Under the pieces are notes generated by a model, which was not told where the DNA came from, made no database searches, and saw only the letters and a program-made list of their open reading frames with translations. A stretch of DNA of 64,000 nucleotides from Macrothele yani (lineage: Eukaryota; Arthropoda; Arachnida; Araneae; Macrothelidae): NCBI GenBank assembly GCA_039090855.1, contig CM076996.1, positions 44,792,469-44,856,468 on the forward strand, read 5' to 3'. The position numbers and the translations under genes were made by a program. Below, in pieces: positions 53,990 through 64,000 of the stretch (position 1 is its first letter; every line of letters begins with the position of its first letter).

Positions 53990-54477
53990 AAGACATAAAT
54001 TACAGCGCAACACGAAACCGAATAACCACGAAACCCTGATTAGAAACTCTTGTAGGGTCAGACCCAGGCAAGCCGACACGAACTAATGTTTGACAAAGCT
54101 GCATGCGGTTTTCTGTTTAACTGAACAATGTCGTCATGAGGGAGCCGCTCTTTACGTTCGCCGCCAGACGCCAGAAAACAATTTCTTTCTCGTGTGACCC
54201 GAAGTCTGAAACTGACTACGACCGGATTAAGGGGAGCGGTCATTTCGGGTGCGGCGACTGACACCTTGAAATTTTTTTCGGATTTGGGGTTGAGACCGGC
54301 AGACAGGGAGGAAAGTTAGTCCCCTCCGGCCGGCTCAATGCGATTATGCTCCGTAGAAATTTGTCAGCGTTCATTTCACCCCCACTCGGCCACTTCACTC
54401 TCTAAGGGAACTTTATCTACCCTGCCCTCTGCCATCTCACTCCGTTTAAAGCCAGAAGCGGTTGTCTTTGGTACAAA
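53990..54477. other. No gene recognised; probably hAT-3 flank
   Basis: Moderately GC-rich non-coding DNA upstream of the hAT-3 start. It may include the hAT-3 leader, but the terminal repeat could not be defined. Confidence 0.35.
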
Positions 54478-54790
54478 GAGGGCCGCGGATGGCCAAGTGG
54501 TCAACGTTCGTGACTGCCATGGGGGAAACTCAGGTTCGATCCCAGGCAGGTACGAACGGTCGATCCACTAAATATCCGCCGTGCTTCGGATGGGCACGTT
54601 AAGCCGTTGGACCCCGGGTACTGGCTCCCCGGTTATAAATAACAGTCTTCCTCCTCCTTTCTGCCTTGCTTCCGTGTCACTCTCCTATCCAGCCCTCTAG
54701 CCTAAATCACCTAGATTCCTATTTCTAAGGGTTGTTTAAGACCTGGGGTCAGACACTCCCCTCCTAAAATCTACATATGATCTGATCTAA
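54478..54790 (+). mobile_element. SINE-2 copy 2 with 11-bp TSD
   Basis: Head gggccgcggatggccaagtg, B box caggttcgatcccagg, centre cggatgggcacgttaagccg (identical to copy 1), tail tgatctgatct. Target duplication tttggtacaaa at 54467-54477 and 54791-54801. The identical 20-base centre stands out against about 15% difference elsewhere. Confidence 0.9.
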
Positions 54791-55120
54791 TTTGGTACAA
54801 AAAAATGTCTCCCTTACCTTGTAATCCTGTATAGGCATTCCGTCAAGGTCAGACACTTTCTACCAGTCAAACACAATCTGCGATTAATCTTCGTGTTGAA
54901 GTTTGTCTCTTAGTCTTACTATTGTACGTTTAAAAAAAAGAGAAAGAAAAAGTCCCGAATGAAATTTTTTTGTATGATTAAAATGCTATTCTTTTTGCTT
55001 CTTTTCGTTGCAAAAGCAGGAAGCAGGGGGGACGTGTCCCCCTGTAGCTGCGCCTATGCAATCACGGAATGTTGAGCACCCTCCGAAGAGTTTCTATGCA
55101 GGTTTTGCGAACATGCAAGT
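54791..55120. other. No gene recognised
   Basis: Between SINE-2 and a SINE-1 copy. Contains an end-like phrase (gggggacgtgtccccc, self-complementary, about 55028-55043). Confidence 0.35.
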
Positions 55121-55326
55121 GTCGTCCAGGTGGCGCAGTGGTCTAAGCAATGGCTTCTGATCCTTCGTCCGAAAGGAGTCGGGTTCGAATCCCGGTGAAG
55201 CATGGAGGTTGTGTTTATCTTACGTCACTGGTTCTTTCCCTTTCCTGGAGTCAGTGGCCCTAAATTAGGGACGGGCTACTGCTTATAGCCCATTGAGTTG
55301 CTCACGGTGATCTTTAAACCTCCAAT
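55121..55326 (+). mobile_element. SINE-1 copy, diverged, no A tail
   Basis: Head gtcgtccaggtggcgcagtg, B box gggttcgaatcccgg intact, ends at ctccaatgagg without a tail. Older than most other copies. Confidence 0.85.
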
Positions 55327-55528
55327 GAGGATGTAGCAGACACATGACTCTCAGCATGGCAACGAGCCTAACGTAACTGAAGGACAACCAGCCTCGTTGA
55401 AATGATGGCTTCTTACTTTGAAACTTTTAACTTCCGAGTACAAAATGCATTATTTGGAAAGAATTAAAGAGACTAAAGGAAAAGATCCTTATGTGCTGAA
55501 TGCAAGTATCTTCGAAGGTGATGCGAAA

Positions 55529-55534
<6 letters not shown>

Positions 55535-55561
<27 letters not shown>

Positions 55562-55767
55562 ATGAGGTTTAACGACCACCGTGAGCAACTCAATGGGCTA
55601 TAAGCAGTCGCCCGTCCCTAATTTAGGGTCACTGGTTCCAGAGAAGGGAGAGAGCCAGTGCAGTAAGACAAACACAACATCCATGCCTCACCGGGACTCG
55701 AACCCGGACCCCGTTCGGACGAATGATCAGAGGACATCGCTTAGACCACTGCGCCACCGGGGCGGCT
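55535..55767 (-). mobile_element. SINE-1 copy with 11-bp TSD
   Basis: Minus-oriented with a ~29-base T run. Target duplication cgaaaagtttt at 55524-55534 and 55768-55778. It lies 24 bp from the left end of Tc1-5. Confidence 0.9.
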
Positions 55768-55842
55768 CGAAAAGTTTTCCGAAAGTGCAAATACACTGGC
55801 GGAAAGTGAAAAAAGAACACCAAGACGGAATTGGCTGACGAT

Positions 55843-56053
55843 TTTTTTTGAGGTTTAACGACCACCGTGAGCAACTCAATGGGCTATAAGCAGTCGCCCG
55901 TCCCTAATTTAGGGTCACTGGTTCCAGGGAAGGGAGAGAGCCAGTGCCGTAAGACAAACACAACATCCATGCCTCATCGGGATTCGAACCCGGACCCCAT
56001 TCGGACGAATGATCAGAGGCCATCGCTTAGACCACTGCGCCACCGGGGCGGCA
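55843..56053 (-). mobile_element. SINE-1 copy inside Tc1-5
   Basis: Minus-oriented with a very short T run (8 bases). Target duplication ggctgacgat at 55833-55842 and 56054-56063. Interrupts the left non-coding part of Tc1-5. Confidence 0.9.
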
Positions 56054-56257
56054 GGCTGACGATCATGAAATTTACATATGTTAATGGGGTCGAGTTTACG
56101 TAGGTGTGATGTTAATTTCGGGACCAACCAGTGAGCGCTTACGCCACAGCACGGTATAATATGCACATTATCGTCGGTGGTATTTAAGGAGTACGGCGAG
56201 GTGAATGTAATCAGTCGCCGGCGTGCGGACACGTGCGAAGACCCTGAAGAAGCTGCA

Positions 56258-57290
56258 ATGCCTGGACATGTAAGACGTGTACGATTTCAGCAGTTATCGG
56301 ACTTTGAGCGAAGTCGTCTAGTCGGACTCCGCGAGGCCGGGTGGTCGTATCGTCGTATTGCGGAGCGAATTGGAAGGGAAGTATCGGTGGTGGTACGATG
56401 GTAGCGTAGATGGTCCGAGGAACATTCCCACACGAGAAGACGTGGGACCGGGAGTCACAGACGGACGGATGAGCGGACCGATCGATGCATAAAAAGAGCG
56501 GCGTTGTCAAGCAGAACATCCACTGCGACGCAAATCGGAGCTGCCGTTGCACCTGAGGTGACTGTGCGAACAATCCGCAACCGTCTACTGAATGCAGGAC
56601 TACGTGCACGTGTGCCTCTGACTCCAGCCCACCGTCAGGAACGGCTGCAGTGGACACCACTGCAGTCGTTCCAACGTCTCCAATGCAGACGTTGGCGACA
56701 CGCCAACTTCTGCACTGGAGAACGCAATGGCGATCTGTCGTGTTCAGCGATGAAAGCAGATTCTGCTTGAGAGCCTCCGATGGCCGTATGCGTGTTCGCA
56801 GACGCACAGGGGAGCGTGTCCACCCTTCTTGCATCCGCCAGCGACACACAGGGCCTACACCTGGTCTGCTGGTGTGGGGAGCGATCAGCTATCACTCCCG
56901 TACACAACTAGTGTTTGTGCCGGGTACGTTAAACAGCACCTCCTACATCAACAACATCATTCAGCCCGTTGTTGTGCCATTTCTAAGGTCGGTCCATCGT
57001 GGTGTTTTCCAGCAAGATAATGCACGCCCACACACGGCACGTGCAACGCAACATGCACTTCAGGGTGTGAAACAACTTCCATGGCCTGCACGTTTACCGG
57101 ATTTGTCCCCCATTGAGCACGTGTGGGATTTTATGGGACAACGACTTATCCGGTCTCCACGACCATCCCCGATTTACGCGTCCAGGTTGAGGATGCTTGG
57201 AACTCAATACCCCAAACTTACATCCAACATCTGTACGACAGACTCCATGCCAGAATTGCACAGTGTGACGCAGTTCATGGCGGTTCACCC
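56258..57290 (+). pseudogene. Tc1-like transposase, nonsense and inverted microduplications
   Basis: The ATG at 56258 starts MPGHVRRVRFQQLSDF and the helix-turn-helix. A Trp codon is changed to TAG at about 56402. The frame resumes with SSRTSTATQIGAAVAPEVTV. Between about 56640 and 56710 there are local inverted duplications (see findings). 56700-57180 keeps SVVFSDESRFCL (first Asp), VFQQDNARPHTA (second Asp) and LPDLSPIEHVWD (Glu, 32 residues later), and the end is frameshifted near 57170. Catalytic residues are those of an active enzyme, the first site better preserved than in Tc1-1 or Tc1-3. Confidence 0.85.
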
Positions 57291-57453
57291 TCGTACTAAC
57301 CATGTTATTTTTCAGTTTACCAGCAAATACAGCTGTATTTTGCCATAATGTTTTGATCACGTTATCCTCTGTATTCCGTTATTATGCTGTATAAATTTCG
57401 TTGGTATCAGACGTCTCCTTTTTGGTGTTCTTTTTTCACTTTCCGCCAGTGTA

Positions 57454-59180
57454 GTAAATATTTTCGATTACTTCGTCTTTGGTCGAAACGCCTTTACTGC
57501 AAAACAATTCGAGTCATATAAAAGTTTCGAAGCATATAACAATTTCGTGTCGTCGGTATTCTTTTACAGGGTAATTTAGAACGATCACAAATTCGTGAGT
57601 AATCAGTAATTTATGGAGAAAATAGGCAATCTGCCAAAATAAGTAAGGTTCTCTTCCCTCCCAGGGGCGGAGATCTGAGTAAAAAAAGATAGGTTTTCTT
57701 TCTTTCTAGGAATCGCTGATTTTGGATAAAACTCACCTTTGAAAGGTTCTATGCCTTTTTGAGAGTTTAACTATTCAACAAAAAGTGTCTTTCTAAGCTC
57801 TTTGAAGCAATTTCCATGCCTTAGAAAAATGAGCAAAATCTTTTTTTTTTTTTTTTTTACGTAAAATTGTGGTGAAAAATAAAATAATTTTGCTGGGATT
57901 TGTACCCTATAATCTATTTATCCGTAAATAAATTTAGCAACATAACACCGACCTGTAAACAGACCTAGACACCAAAAAGGATTTTATTTGGACAATAACT
58001 TTAGCTATTATTTGCATTTTTCTGCAAAAGTGTGCTTCAGCTACAGGTAAAAATCCAGGTGTACTAAATAAAAAATCAACGGTAGTTTAGGGGGGATATC
58101 ATATAGAACAAAGTAGTAAACTAAAAACCCCCAACACCGACAGCCAAATAACCTTAAAAGTGAAAAGCCGAAAACTCGCAAAAAAAGTGAAGCAGGTTAA
58201 CGGTGTGATCGAGATCTAAAATATACAGAAGAGCCAGAGATTTGAATCTAACTAAAAGTCAGGTTTGCTAATAAATTAACTTTTAGCCCTATAAAAAGTT
58301 TCAACATCCCCTAGATCAACCAAAAACCTTCTGAAAAGAAGTCCCTGGAGAAAAAAAAAAACAAAAAAAAAAACCCGTGCCCAGAAGTTCCGATTGGGGA
58401 CCGAAGCGTTTATTTAAGAAATATTCTGACTAAGAGACAAACTCTAAAAGATGTTCTATAAGAAAATAGTCAGTAGTAATAAAACCTACGCAAAAAAGAC
58501 AGCCAACAGCTTTTAAATTCAACTTGAAAACTTTGAATCAACGAATGAAACGCCGGGCCCAAGAAGTGCAAGCACTGCACTCCAATAGCGTTTGAACAAG
58601 TAAAAGATGGATTCTCTGCTTTACCAAAAATCACTGATTTCTAGATAAAACTAACATTTAAGAGGTACTCTGCCTTTGAAGAGTAACTCTTAAAAAAAAA
58701 AAAAGTGTTTTCTAAGCTCTGGGAAGCGATCTCCCTTCGTTTGGCATATAAGCGAATTTTTTCGGTACTGCCTTTAGAGATAGCAGCTAGTAGCCTGAAA
58801 AAGACTTACGGTCTCGATTTCCTCTATAACTGCAATTCATAATGCCAAAAAATCTAAGCATTTTGGCTTCAAATTTTTATAAACACCGACCGCTAATGAT
58901 TACACTTTACACACTAATAAGTGCAGGACAGCCAGCTATGCTTGTCCTTCAGGAACTTGCAGGTACTGTTGCCACTTCACTGAAACTTCAAGATGACGTC
59001 ACGTGCTACATCCTCATAAAAACAACAGCAACAGAAAAACCATGCAAGTGGTACTGCTTATGACAGTACTGCGAGGGTATATCCAGATATCTTATTCTAA
59101 TCTCCTTGGTAGACACACATATAAAAGAAATGGGAACGATGTTTTCATGTCATAGGTTTTTCTTTCATTCTTCTTCTGCT

Positions 59181-59218
<38 letters not shown>

Positions 59219-59436
59219 CGGAGAAGGAAACTGTCAGAGTCGAAGTACAAAGTAGTAAAAAGGTGCCCTTAGTTTTAGCGATTCAACAATGAATTCTAGC
59301 CACAGTTTGAACTAAATGAAAATGAGACTGGAGTCAGTCTTTTAAAAAGTGCATTATTTGGAAATAATAAGAAACATAATCATTTAGGAAAGAGAAAAAT
59401 ACTGGAAGGAAAATGACTACCCTCTTGCTCCCCGGG
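57454..59436. other. No gene recognised; a degenerate direct repeat pair
   Basis: AT-rich. Segments at about 57695-57840 and 58615-58760 share phrases in order (ataaaactmac, gaggt/gaaaggttct, gcctttt, aaagtgt, tttctaagctct, gaagc). They are direct and about 920 bp apart. No protein was recognised. A T run of ~42 lies near 59177-59218. Confidence 0.35.
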
Positions 59437-59672
59437 ACGTATTTAGAGGGGGCCTTGGCAGCTCCCGAAAGTGTTTTTTTTTAAATTAAAATTCGACTTA
59501 CATTAAAAAATGCTTTAATTTAATAAAAATGCTTCAGCTTACATCTTCTTCAAATAAACATTTTTTTCTATTTCTTTTCTTTTTTTACTTTTATTTTGTC
59601 TTGTTGGCTTTCAGAAACTTACATTTTCAGTCACCCCCTTCCCGAAAAAAACTCTATATACGCTCCTGTTGT
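59437..59672. mobile_element. hAT-type MITE, second copy, inverted
   Basis: Reverse complement of the MITE at 9050-9298: begins gggacgtatttagagggggc and ends tatacgctcctgttg, with the same interior phrases (attcgacttacattaaaaaa, gctttaattt). Target duplication not evident. Confidence 0.6.
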
Positions 59673-59892
59673 CCCTCCAGTTACGCTTATGATGACGGCG
59701 ACTTCGACATGTTTTTGGCGGCTTCGGTGCCCCGTTTCATACTGAAAGTGCCAGTCTTCTTCTTCCGTTTCTCCGCACTGAAAATTCGAACGTACCGTTT
59801 TTATCAGCAAGAAATTTAAGAATCTGGCTTTATCCGATTCGTGTTGTTGTGGATTTATTTGCTTAAGAGTTTTGTAATAGCTCGACGCTAAA

Positions 59893-60024
59893 ATGATTTT
59901 AAAAATCTATTTTTCTGTAACTATTGTGTGTTCCCTTTTTCTAAGAGGTTTATCCAGCTCATTTTTAGAAGATTTCACAAAAACCACAGCTTGCGACAAT
60001 CATTGTGATCAAACTTTTCCTTCG
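59893..60024 (+). CDS. Putative first exon of a host secretory/membrane protein gene (TMEM59-like?)
   Basis: The ATG at 59893 opens 44 codons: a hydrophobic signal peptide (residues 1-20, ILKIYFSVTIVCSLFLRGL), a short Ser-rich cleavage region, then FLEDFTKTTACDNHCDQTFP. At codon 44 a consensus splice donor GTGAGT (60025-60030) follows in phase 0. Upstream is a non-repetitive leader. The CxxxC motif and FxxxFxxTxxC spacing right after the signal peptide resemble the start of TMEM59 family proteins (Golgi/lysosomal type I membrane proteins), but it is only 20 residues. No further exon was found in the remaining 4 kb, so intron 1 would contain RTE-C. It is the only reading frame here that does not look like a transposon. 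Confidence 0.4.
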
Positions 60025-60030
60025 GTGAGT
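60025..60030 (+). promoter_or_regulatory. Putative splice donor site
   Basis: GTGAGT directly after codon 44 of the proposed exon, a strong match to the animal 5' splice-site consensus. Confidence 0.4.
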
Positions 60031-60615
60031 AATAATGTTTATAAATATACTATTACACTGAAAAATCCATATAAAAGGGTTTTATTTTTACCCATATAAA
60101 GGATATATACAGGATTTTAGCATGTGTTTTAGTATCGTATTTTAAGTGATTACGTAATAAGGAAAAAGAAACCAAAACTGGTATTGTGATTTTAGATATT
60201 AAAGTATGTATATCTGAGTAAGGTACGTTCCTCCTCATGAGACGATAAAAAAATTTTTAAAAAAAAATGGGATTCCACTAAACTTCAGTTATTTTATTTT
60301 TTTCACAAATGTCTAGTGAAATAAGTACGTAATCGAGAACGAAATTGGTTCTTGTAGGAATATCTTGCATAGATTGTGTTGAATTCTGAGATTGCCAGAA
60401 ATAAAGACGGACTTTGAAATTTATAACGCGTAATACCTATTCATTTTAATGCATAAAAGCAGCGTATATATATATATATATGCATTTATGCGCTAAAATG
60501 AATGGATATATACAGTATATACACGCATACGGCATTCAGTGCACTAAAGTATGCTTCATATATATGCATATTCATTCATTTGGTGTGCTCAAATGAAGCT
60601 CGTATATATAAGTAT

Positions 60616-60773
60616 AAGGTGGCGTAGCCAGAAATTTCTTAAGGGTGGGGCATGGATTGATTTGGTTCATTGGTGAAAGCCTCATATATACATATATATT
60701 GCTTTAAATTCGTGTGCAATCCACCCTCAAGGGGGTCCAGACTGTAGGACACCCACCCTTGGCTACTCCTCTG
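60616..60773. mobile_element. hAT-type MITE, second copy
   Basis: ggtggcgtagccagaaattt at the left and cccttggctactcctctg at the right, the same as 26635-26798, with the shared interior tggttcattggtgaaagcct. The flanks are (AT)-rich, so no target duplication can be read. Confidence 0.65.
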
Positions 60774-60852
60774 TATATACTGTGTATATATATATTCTAC
60801 TGTAAACTGTTTTTCTTAAAATTCGACTTACATTAAAAATGCAGAGGCATAG

Positions 60853-60889
<37 letters not shown>

Positions 60890-61050
60890 TCATCGTCAAC
60901 CATTATCAACTCTGTATATACTGTGTATATATATTCTACTGTAAACTTTTTTTCTTAAAATTTGACTTACATTAAAAATGCAGAGGCATAGCCAATATAT
61001 ATATATATATATATCATCATGGTCAACCATTATCAATCCACTGCTGGACG
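60769..61050. repeat. 141-bp tandem duplication including RTE 3' end
   Basis: ctctgtatatactgtgtata starts units at 60769 and 60910. Both contain ttctactgtaaact, gacttacattaaaaatgcag, aggcatagccaat and (AT)n and then the RTE 3' terminus (catcatSgtcaaccattatc). In the first unit the RTE is cut after about 20 bp; in the second it continues into RTE-C. Confidence 0.85.
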
Positions 61051-62345
61051 AAGGTCTCTCCAAGCCTCTTGCGCAACGGTCTGTCTTGTGCCAGTCTCCT
61101 CCATGTTACTCCCGCATACTTTCGAATTTCATCCACCCATCTCCCATGTGGTCTTCTGGGTCTTTTCCTGTCTTTTGGAATCCAATCTAAAATTTCGACT
61201 TTCCATTGATGGTCTGTCCTTCTGGCAGTATGTCCAGCCCATTGCCATTTCAGGGATTTTACTCTGATCATGATGTCTTCCACTCTTGTCATTTTTCTGA
61301 CCATGATGTCTTCCACTCTTGTCATTTTTCTGACCCATGAGTTCCTCTTCTTATCTCTCCTGGTTACACCAAGCATGCACCTCTCCATGCTTCTTCGACG
61401 TCTCTGCACCATATGTAAGCACTGGAAGGATGCATTGATCAAACACTTTTCTTTTAAGACATAATGGCATATTGCTCTTGAAAATTATGCTGTTTCTTCC
61501 AAAAGCTCTCCAGGCAAGTTTTATATGCCGATTAATTTCTTCATCAACGTGACCCTCACTTGATATCTGCTGTCCAAGATAAACGTACGCATCTGTTATC
61601 TCCAGCTTTTCTCCATGAATCGATAAATCTTCATTTCTTGTAAAAGCATTGTACATTACTTTTGTCTTCTGAAAGTTCATTTTTCATCCCACTTCTTTAC
61701 TCTTGTCAGCAAGTTCCTGAATTATACTCTGATGGGATAGTTGCAAAAATGACTACTTCATCAGCAAAACGATGGTGAGTTCGATAATATCAATTAATCT
61801 TTATCCCTTTGTTTTCCCAGTTCAGTGATTGAAAGACATTTTCCAATGTGGCATTAAAGAGCTTGGGAGATATGGTGTCACCTTGTCTCACTCCCTTTCC
61901 AATTTTTATGTGTGCTGTATTCTCAAACAGCCGAATCTTTGCACTTGCATTTTCATACATGTTATTAATAACATTAATGTATGCATCTTTAATACTACAG
62001 GATTTCAAAGCCATTGTAACTGCTGATGGTTTCATTGAATCAAAGGCCTTTTCATAATCGATAAAAGCCATGCACAATGGAAGTTCATATTCCCTCGCTC
62101 TTTCAGTTAGCTCTCTCAGTATGTGGATATGACCTATAGTGCTGTAGCCACTCTCTGAATCCAGTTTGTTCTCTCGGTTGGGCCATGCCCAGTGTTACCT
62201 TCAAGCGGTGTGAAACAACTTTAGTGAAGATTTTATAAACCACTGATAGGAGGTTGATAGGTCTGTAGTTCCTGAGATCCTCAATGTCGCCTTTTTTATG
62301 TAGCAGGATCATTGTAGCGTTGTTCTAATCCTCAGGAATCTTCCC
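61013..62345 (-). mobile_element. RTE-type LINE copy C, 5'-truncated
   Basis: Same family and orientation as copy B. It begins (5') within the RT at about 62345 beside an (AT)n run and ends at the shared 3' terminus at 61013. 1.33 kb. Confidence 0.85.
61023..62345 (-). pseudogene. RTE copy C reverse transcriptase, partial and frameshifted
   Basis: Minus-strand pieces: 62312-62103 (ILLHKKGDIEDLRNYRPINL), 62077-61790 (AFIDYEKAFDSMK, GVRQGDTISPKLFNATL), a damaged ADD region near 61760 (the FADD codons survive in another frame), 61680-61351 (YLGQQISSEGHVDEEI, VLTYGAET) and 61442-61023 (W-x-GHTARRTDHQ). A deletion removes the WTLTKRDIQRLQTT part. A 33-bp in-frame tandem duplication repeats KMTRVEDIM (61270-61335). 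Confidence 0.8.
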
Positions 62346-64000
62346 TTCATATATATATATATATATGTACATACGCTGCCTATATAGAGCACAAAAGTTA
62401 ATGCTTTATGTACATATAAAACGTTATTGAGCTAAATGACTATATAAATGCTGTTTTTAATTAGCTAAAGTGTATATTTTATATATATATTTCATTTAAT
62501 GAGTTAAAATCAATATTTTATATATGTTATGTTTATTGAATGCATTTATCAGATTTTATTCCTGGGATATTTAAGCAAATCAACAGTACTTCAATAAGGT
62601 TCCATACATAATTTGCAACTAAAAACTTCTCTATACATAAGTAAAGCTATTCCAACTAACAAAAATGATTAATGTATTGTTAATTTTATAATTTAGCACA
62701 TATTGTTTTTTACATTATTATTAAAAATTATATACATATTGGCCTTTTTAATTGGCACAATTAGGCTTATCTCTGTTTCATGTTAATATATTCTAATGTA
62801 AACTTTTTTTGATGTGAAATTTTGAATTTTCAAGCACAATTATATGTATTGCATTTAACAAGTTAAAAGGAAATTTTTTTTTGTATTTCAAATCTTAATG
62901 AAATTAGTACCTATATCTGAGGTATCCAGTATATTTGTTTGTGTGTGTGCATGGATGCCCATGTAGGGGGACAAGAGGGGGCACTTACACTCCCCTGGAA
63001 ATCTGAACATGTGCTTTCTGTTCTTGAAGATGCTGTGGAGATTTTTGTGGTAGATAATTGATTTTGAATGCTAATTTTTGTGTTGAACTTCTAGACACAT
63101 GTGTGCACAGTGAAAACAGAAAAAATGTTGGGAATTTCTTGTGGAAAAAGCAGAGTGTTACAGTAGAAATATTACAGTAAAAAGTAACAATTAAATTTTC
63201 CATTGTATGTTGGAGCACAGCTTACATTTACATATGTACAGTTTGGAAAAATGGGAAAGGTGAAGGAATAAAAAATATGTCATCCCCTGCAATAGCCATT
63301 TACTGTTGAACTATGATCTCCCAAAGTTTTTTTCTCCAGAACTTTGTATTGTGGGTGTCTTTTTGTTTCTAATGACCAACTGAATGATCTCTGGTGTTTC
63401 GTGGCACGTGGGACACACATGCTTTTAAAAGGGTGCAAGGCTCAAGACAATGATAAAGAGATTTCCTTATCGTACCAAAAAGCTGTCTAATTTCCTTTAT
63501 CAATCTCCTGGGATTGATCCAGGTCACCAGGTGGCATTTGATACCATTGGGTGGTACTGTATCTTCGCAAAAACGTTTTTAGCTTAAACGGTATCTACAC
63601 AAAAAATATTTTGAGCTGCAATGGTATCTTCAAAATATTTTCAGTAAAATTTTATTTTAACAAAAATATTTTAGTGTAAAAGGCATATTGAATATTGTCA
63701 TGATTAACTAAATGAGCTTTTTTAAATATATTTTTCTTCATTAGACTGCTTATTTTGCTGTAAAAGTAAAACGAGCAGTTGTCCTTGTTTTTTCTTACAT
63801 ACAAAGGCCAGGCAACTGAATTTCTTATTCACATGCCCAGAGCAGTTATTTTGATGACTCTTGCACCTGCACGATGGCATTTTGCAAGTCCTGATATGAT
63901 AATGATGATTCTGTCTATGAATACACACCACTTTAGTACCTTCATGTACTTTTTAGTTTTTTTAAACATTTTTGACAAAATTGCTCTAAGCAAAAAAACA
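62346..64000. other. No gene recognised
   Basis: AT-rich non-coding DNA, beginning with (AT)n. Two short frames (62985-63218 and 63722-63931, minus strand) were inspected; the latter is Cys-rich but matches no known arrangement. Phrases such as ggtatct and caaaaatatttt recur at 63540-63680 without a regular period. If the exon at 59893 is real this would be its first intron. Confidence 0.35.

Larger units (their letters stand above)
55792..57453 (+). mobile_element. Tc1-like transposon Tc1-5 (same family as Tc1-1 and Tc1-3)
   Basis: Inverted ends tacactggcggaaagtgaaa at 55792 and the inverse ending 57453, TA included. 1.66 kb including a 0.22-kb SINE. Plus-strand transposase, opposite to its two relatives. 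Confidence 0.9.

Noticed and set aside
63722..63931. Cys-rich minus-strand frame of 69 residues
   Set aside because: The cysteines do not form a known finger pattern and neither a start context nor splice signals were found; probably chance.

Overview
This 64-kb window looks like animal (eukaryotic) DNA. It is AT-rich and full of homopolymer and (AT)n/(CT)n tracts. It has no bacterial-style gene packing, and nearly every recognisable coding segment belongs to a transposable element (TE). The mix of Tc1/mariner, hAT, Penelope-like (PLE), RTE and L1/Tx1-type elements with tRNA-derived SINEs suggests an invertebrate, most likely an arthropod. The species cannot be fixed from the sequence. The only segment I would propose as a host gene is one short exon at 59893-60024, with a signal peptide, a CxxxC motif and a splice donor.

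Layout. 1-5.7 kb: broken hAT transposase, a GC-richer block, a possible integrase scrap. 5.7-12.8 kb: Tc1 5' end, inverted PLE copy 1, hAT-end remnant carrying a MITE, hAT MITE with perfect 8-bp target duplication, decayed mariner. 12.8-24.6 kb: RTE copy A split by a tandem-repeat-rich insertion that itself contains a TTAA foldback MITE, Tc1-1, PLE copy 2 split by a SINE and RTE copy B, Tc1-2. 24.6-28 kb: PLE copy 3, a tandem array seeded by half a MITE, SINEs, a second TTAA foldback MITE. 28019-39420: one hAT transposon with terminal repeats and 8-bp target duplication, split by a 7.1-kb L1/Tx1-like LINE (24-bp near-perfect target duplication) and by a SINE. 40-41.5 kb: Tc1-3. 41786-43590: a terminal-inverted-repeat element with ~180-bp arms and a perfect 10-bp target duplication, carrying a C2H2-finger/transposase-like pseudogene. 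44036-48783: a nested block (hAT-type ends, SINE-2, long-TIR mariner, Tc1-4). 48.8-55.5 kb: foldback element, mariner scrap, perfect hairpin, hAT-3, SINEs. 55.5-57.5 kb: SINE, then Tc1-5 containing a SINE. 59.4-62.3 kb: MITE, the putative host exon, MITE, segmental duplication, truncated RTE copy C. 62.3-64 kb: no recognisable gene.

How it fits together. The window is a stratified record of insertions. The nesting, supported by target-site duplications, gives relative ages: SINE-1 is among the youngest (it lies inside a PLE, an hAT and a Tc1), and Tc1-4 is younger than the DD41D-type mariner it split. All transposases and reverse transcriptases seen are broken. RTE copy B (two single-base A-run indels) and LINE ORF1 (intact) are closest to functional. 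The least familiar items are the 41.8-43.6 kb element, the PLE family with inverted terminal blocks, the tandem-repeat insertion in RTE-A, and the inverted duplications at 50.45 and 56.64 kb.
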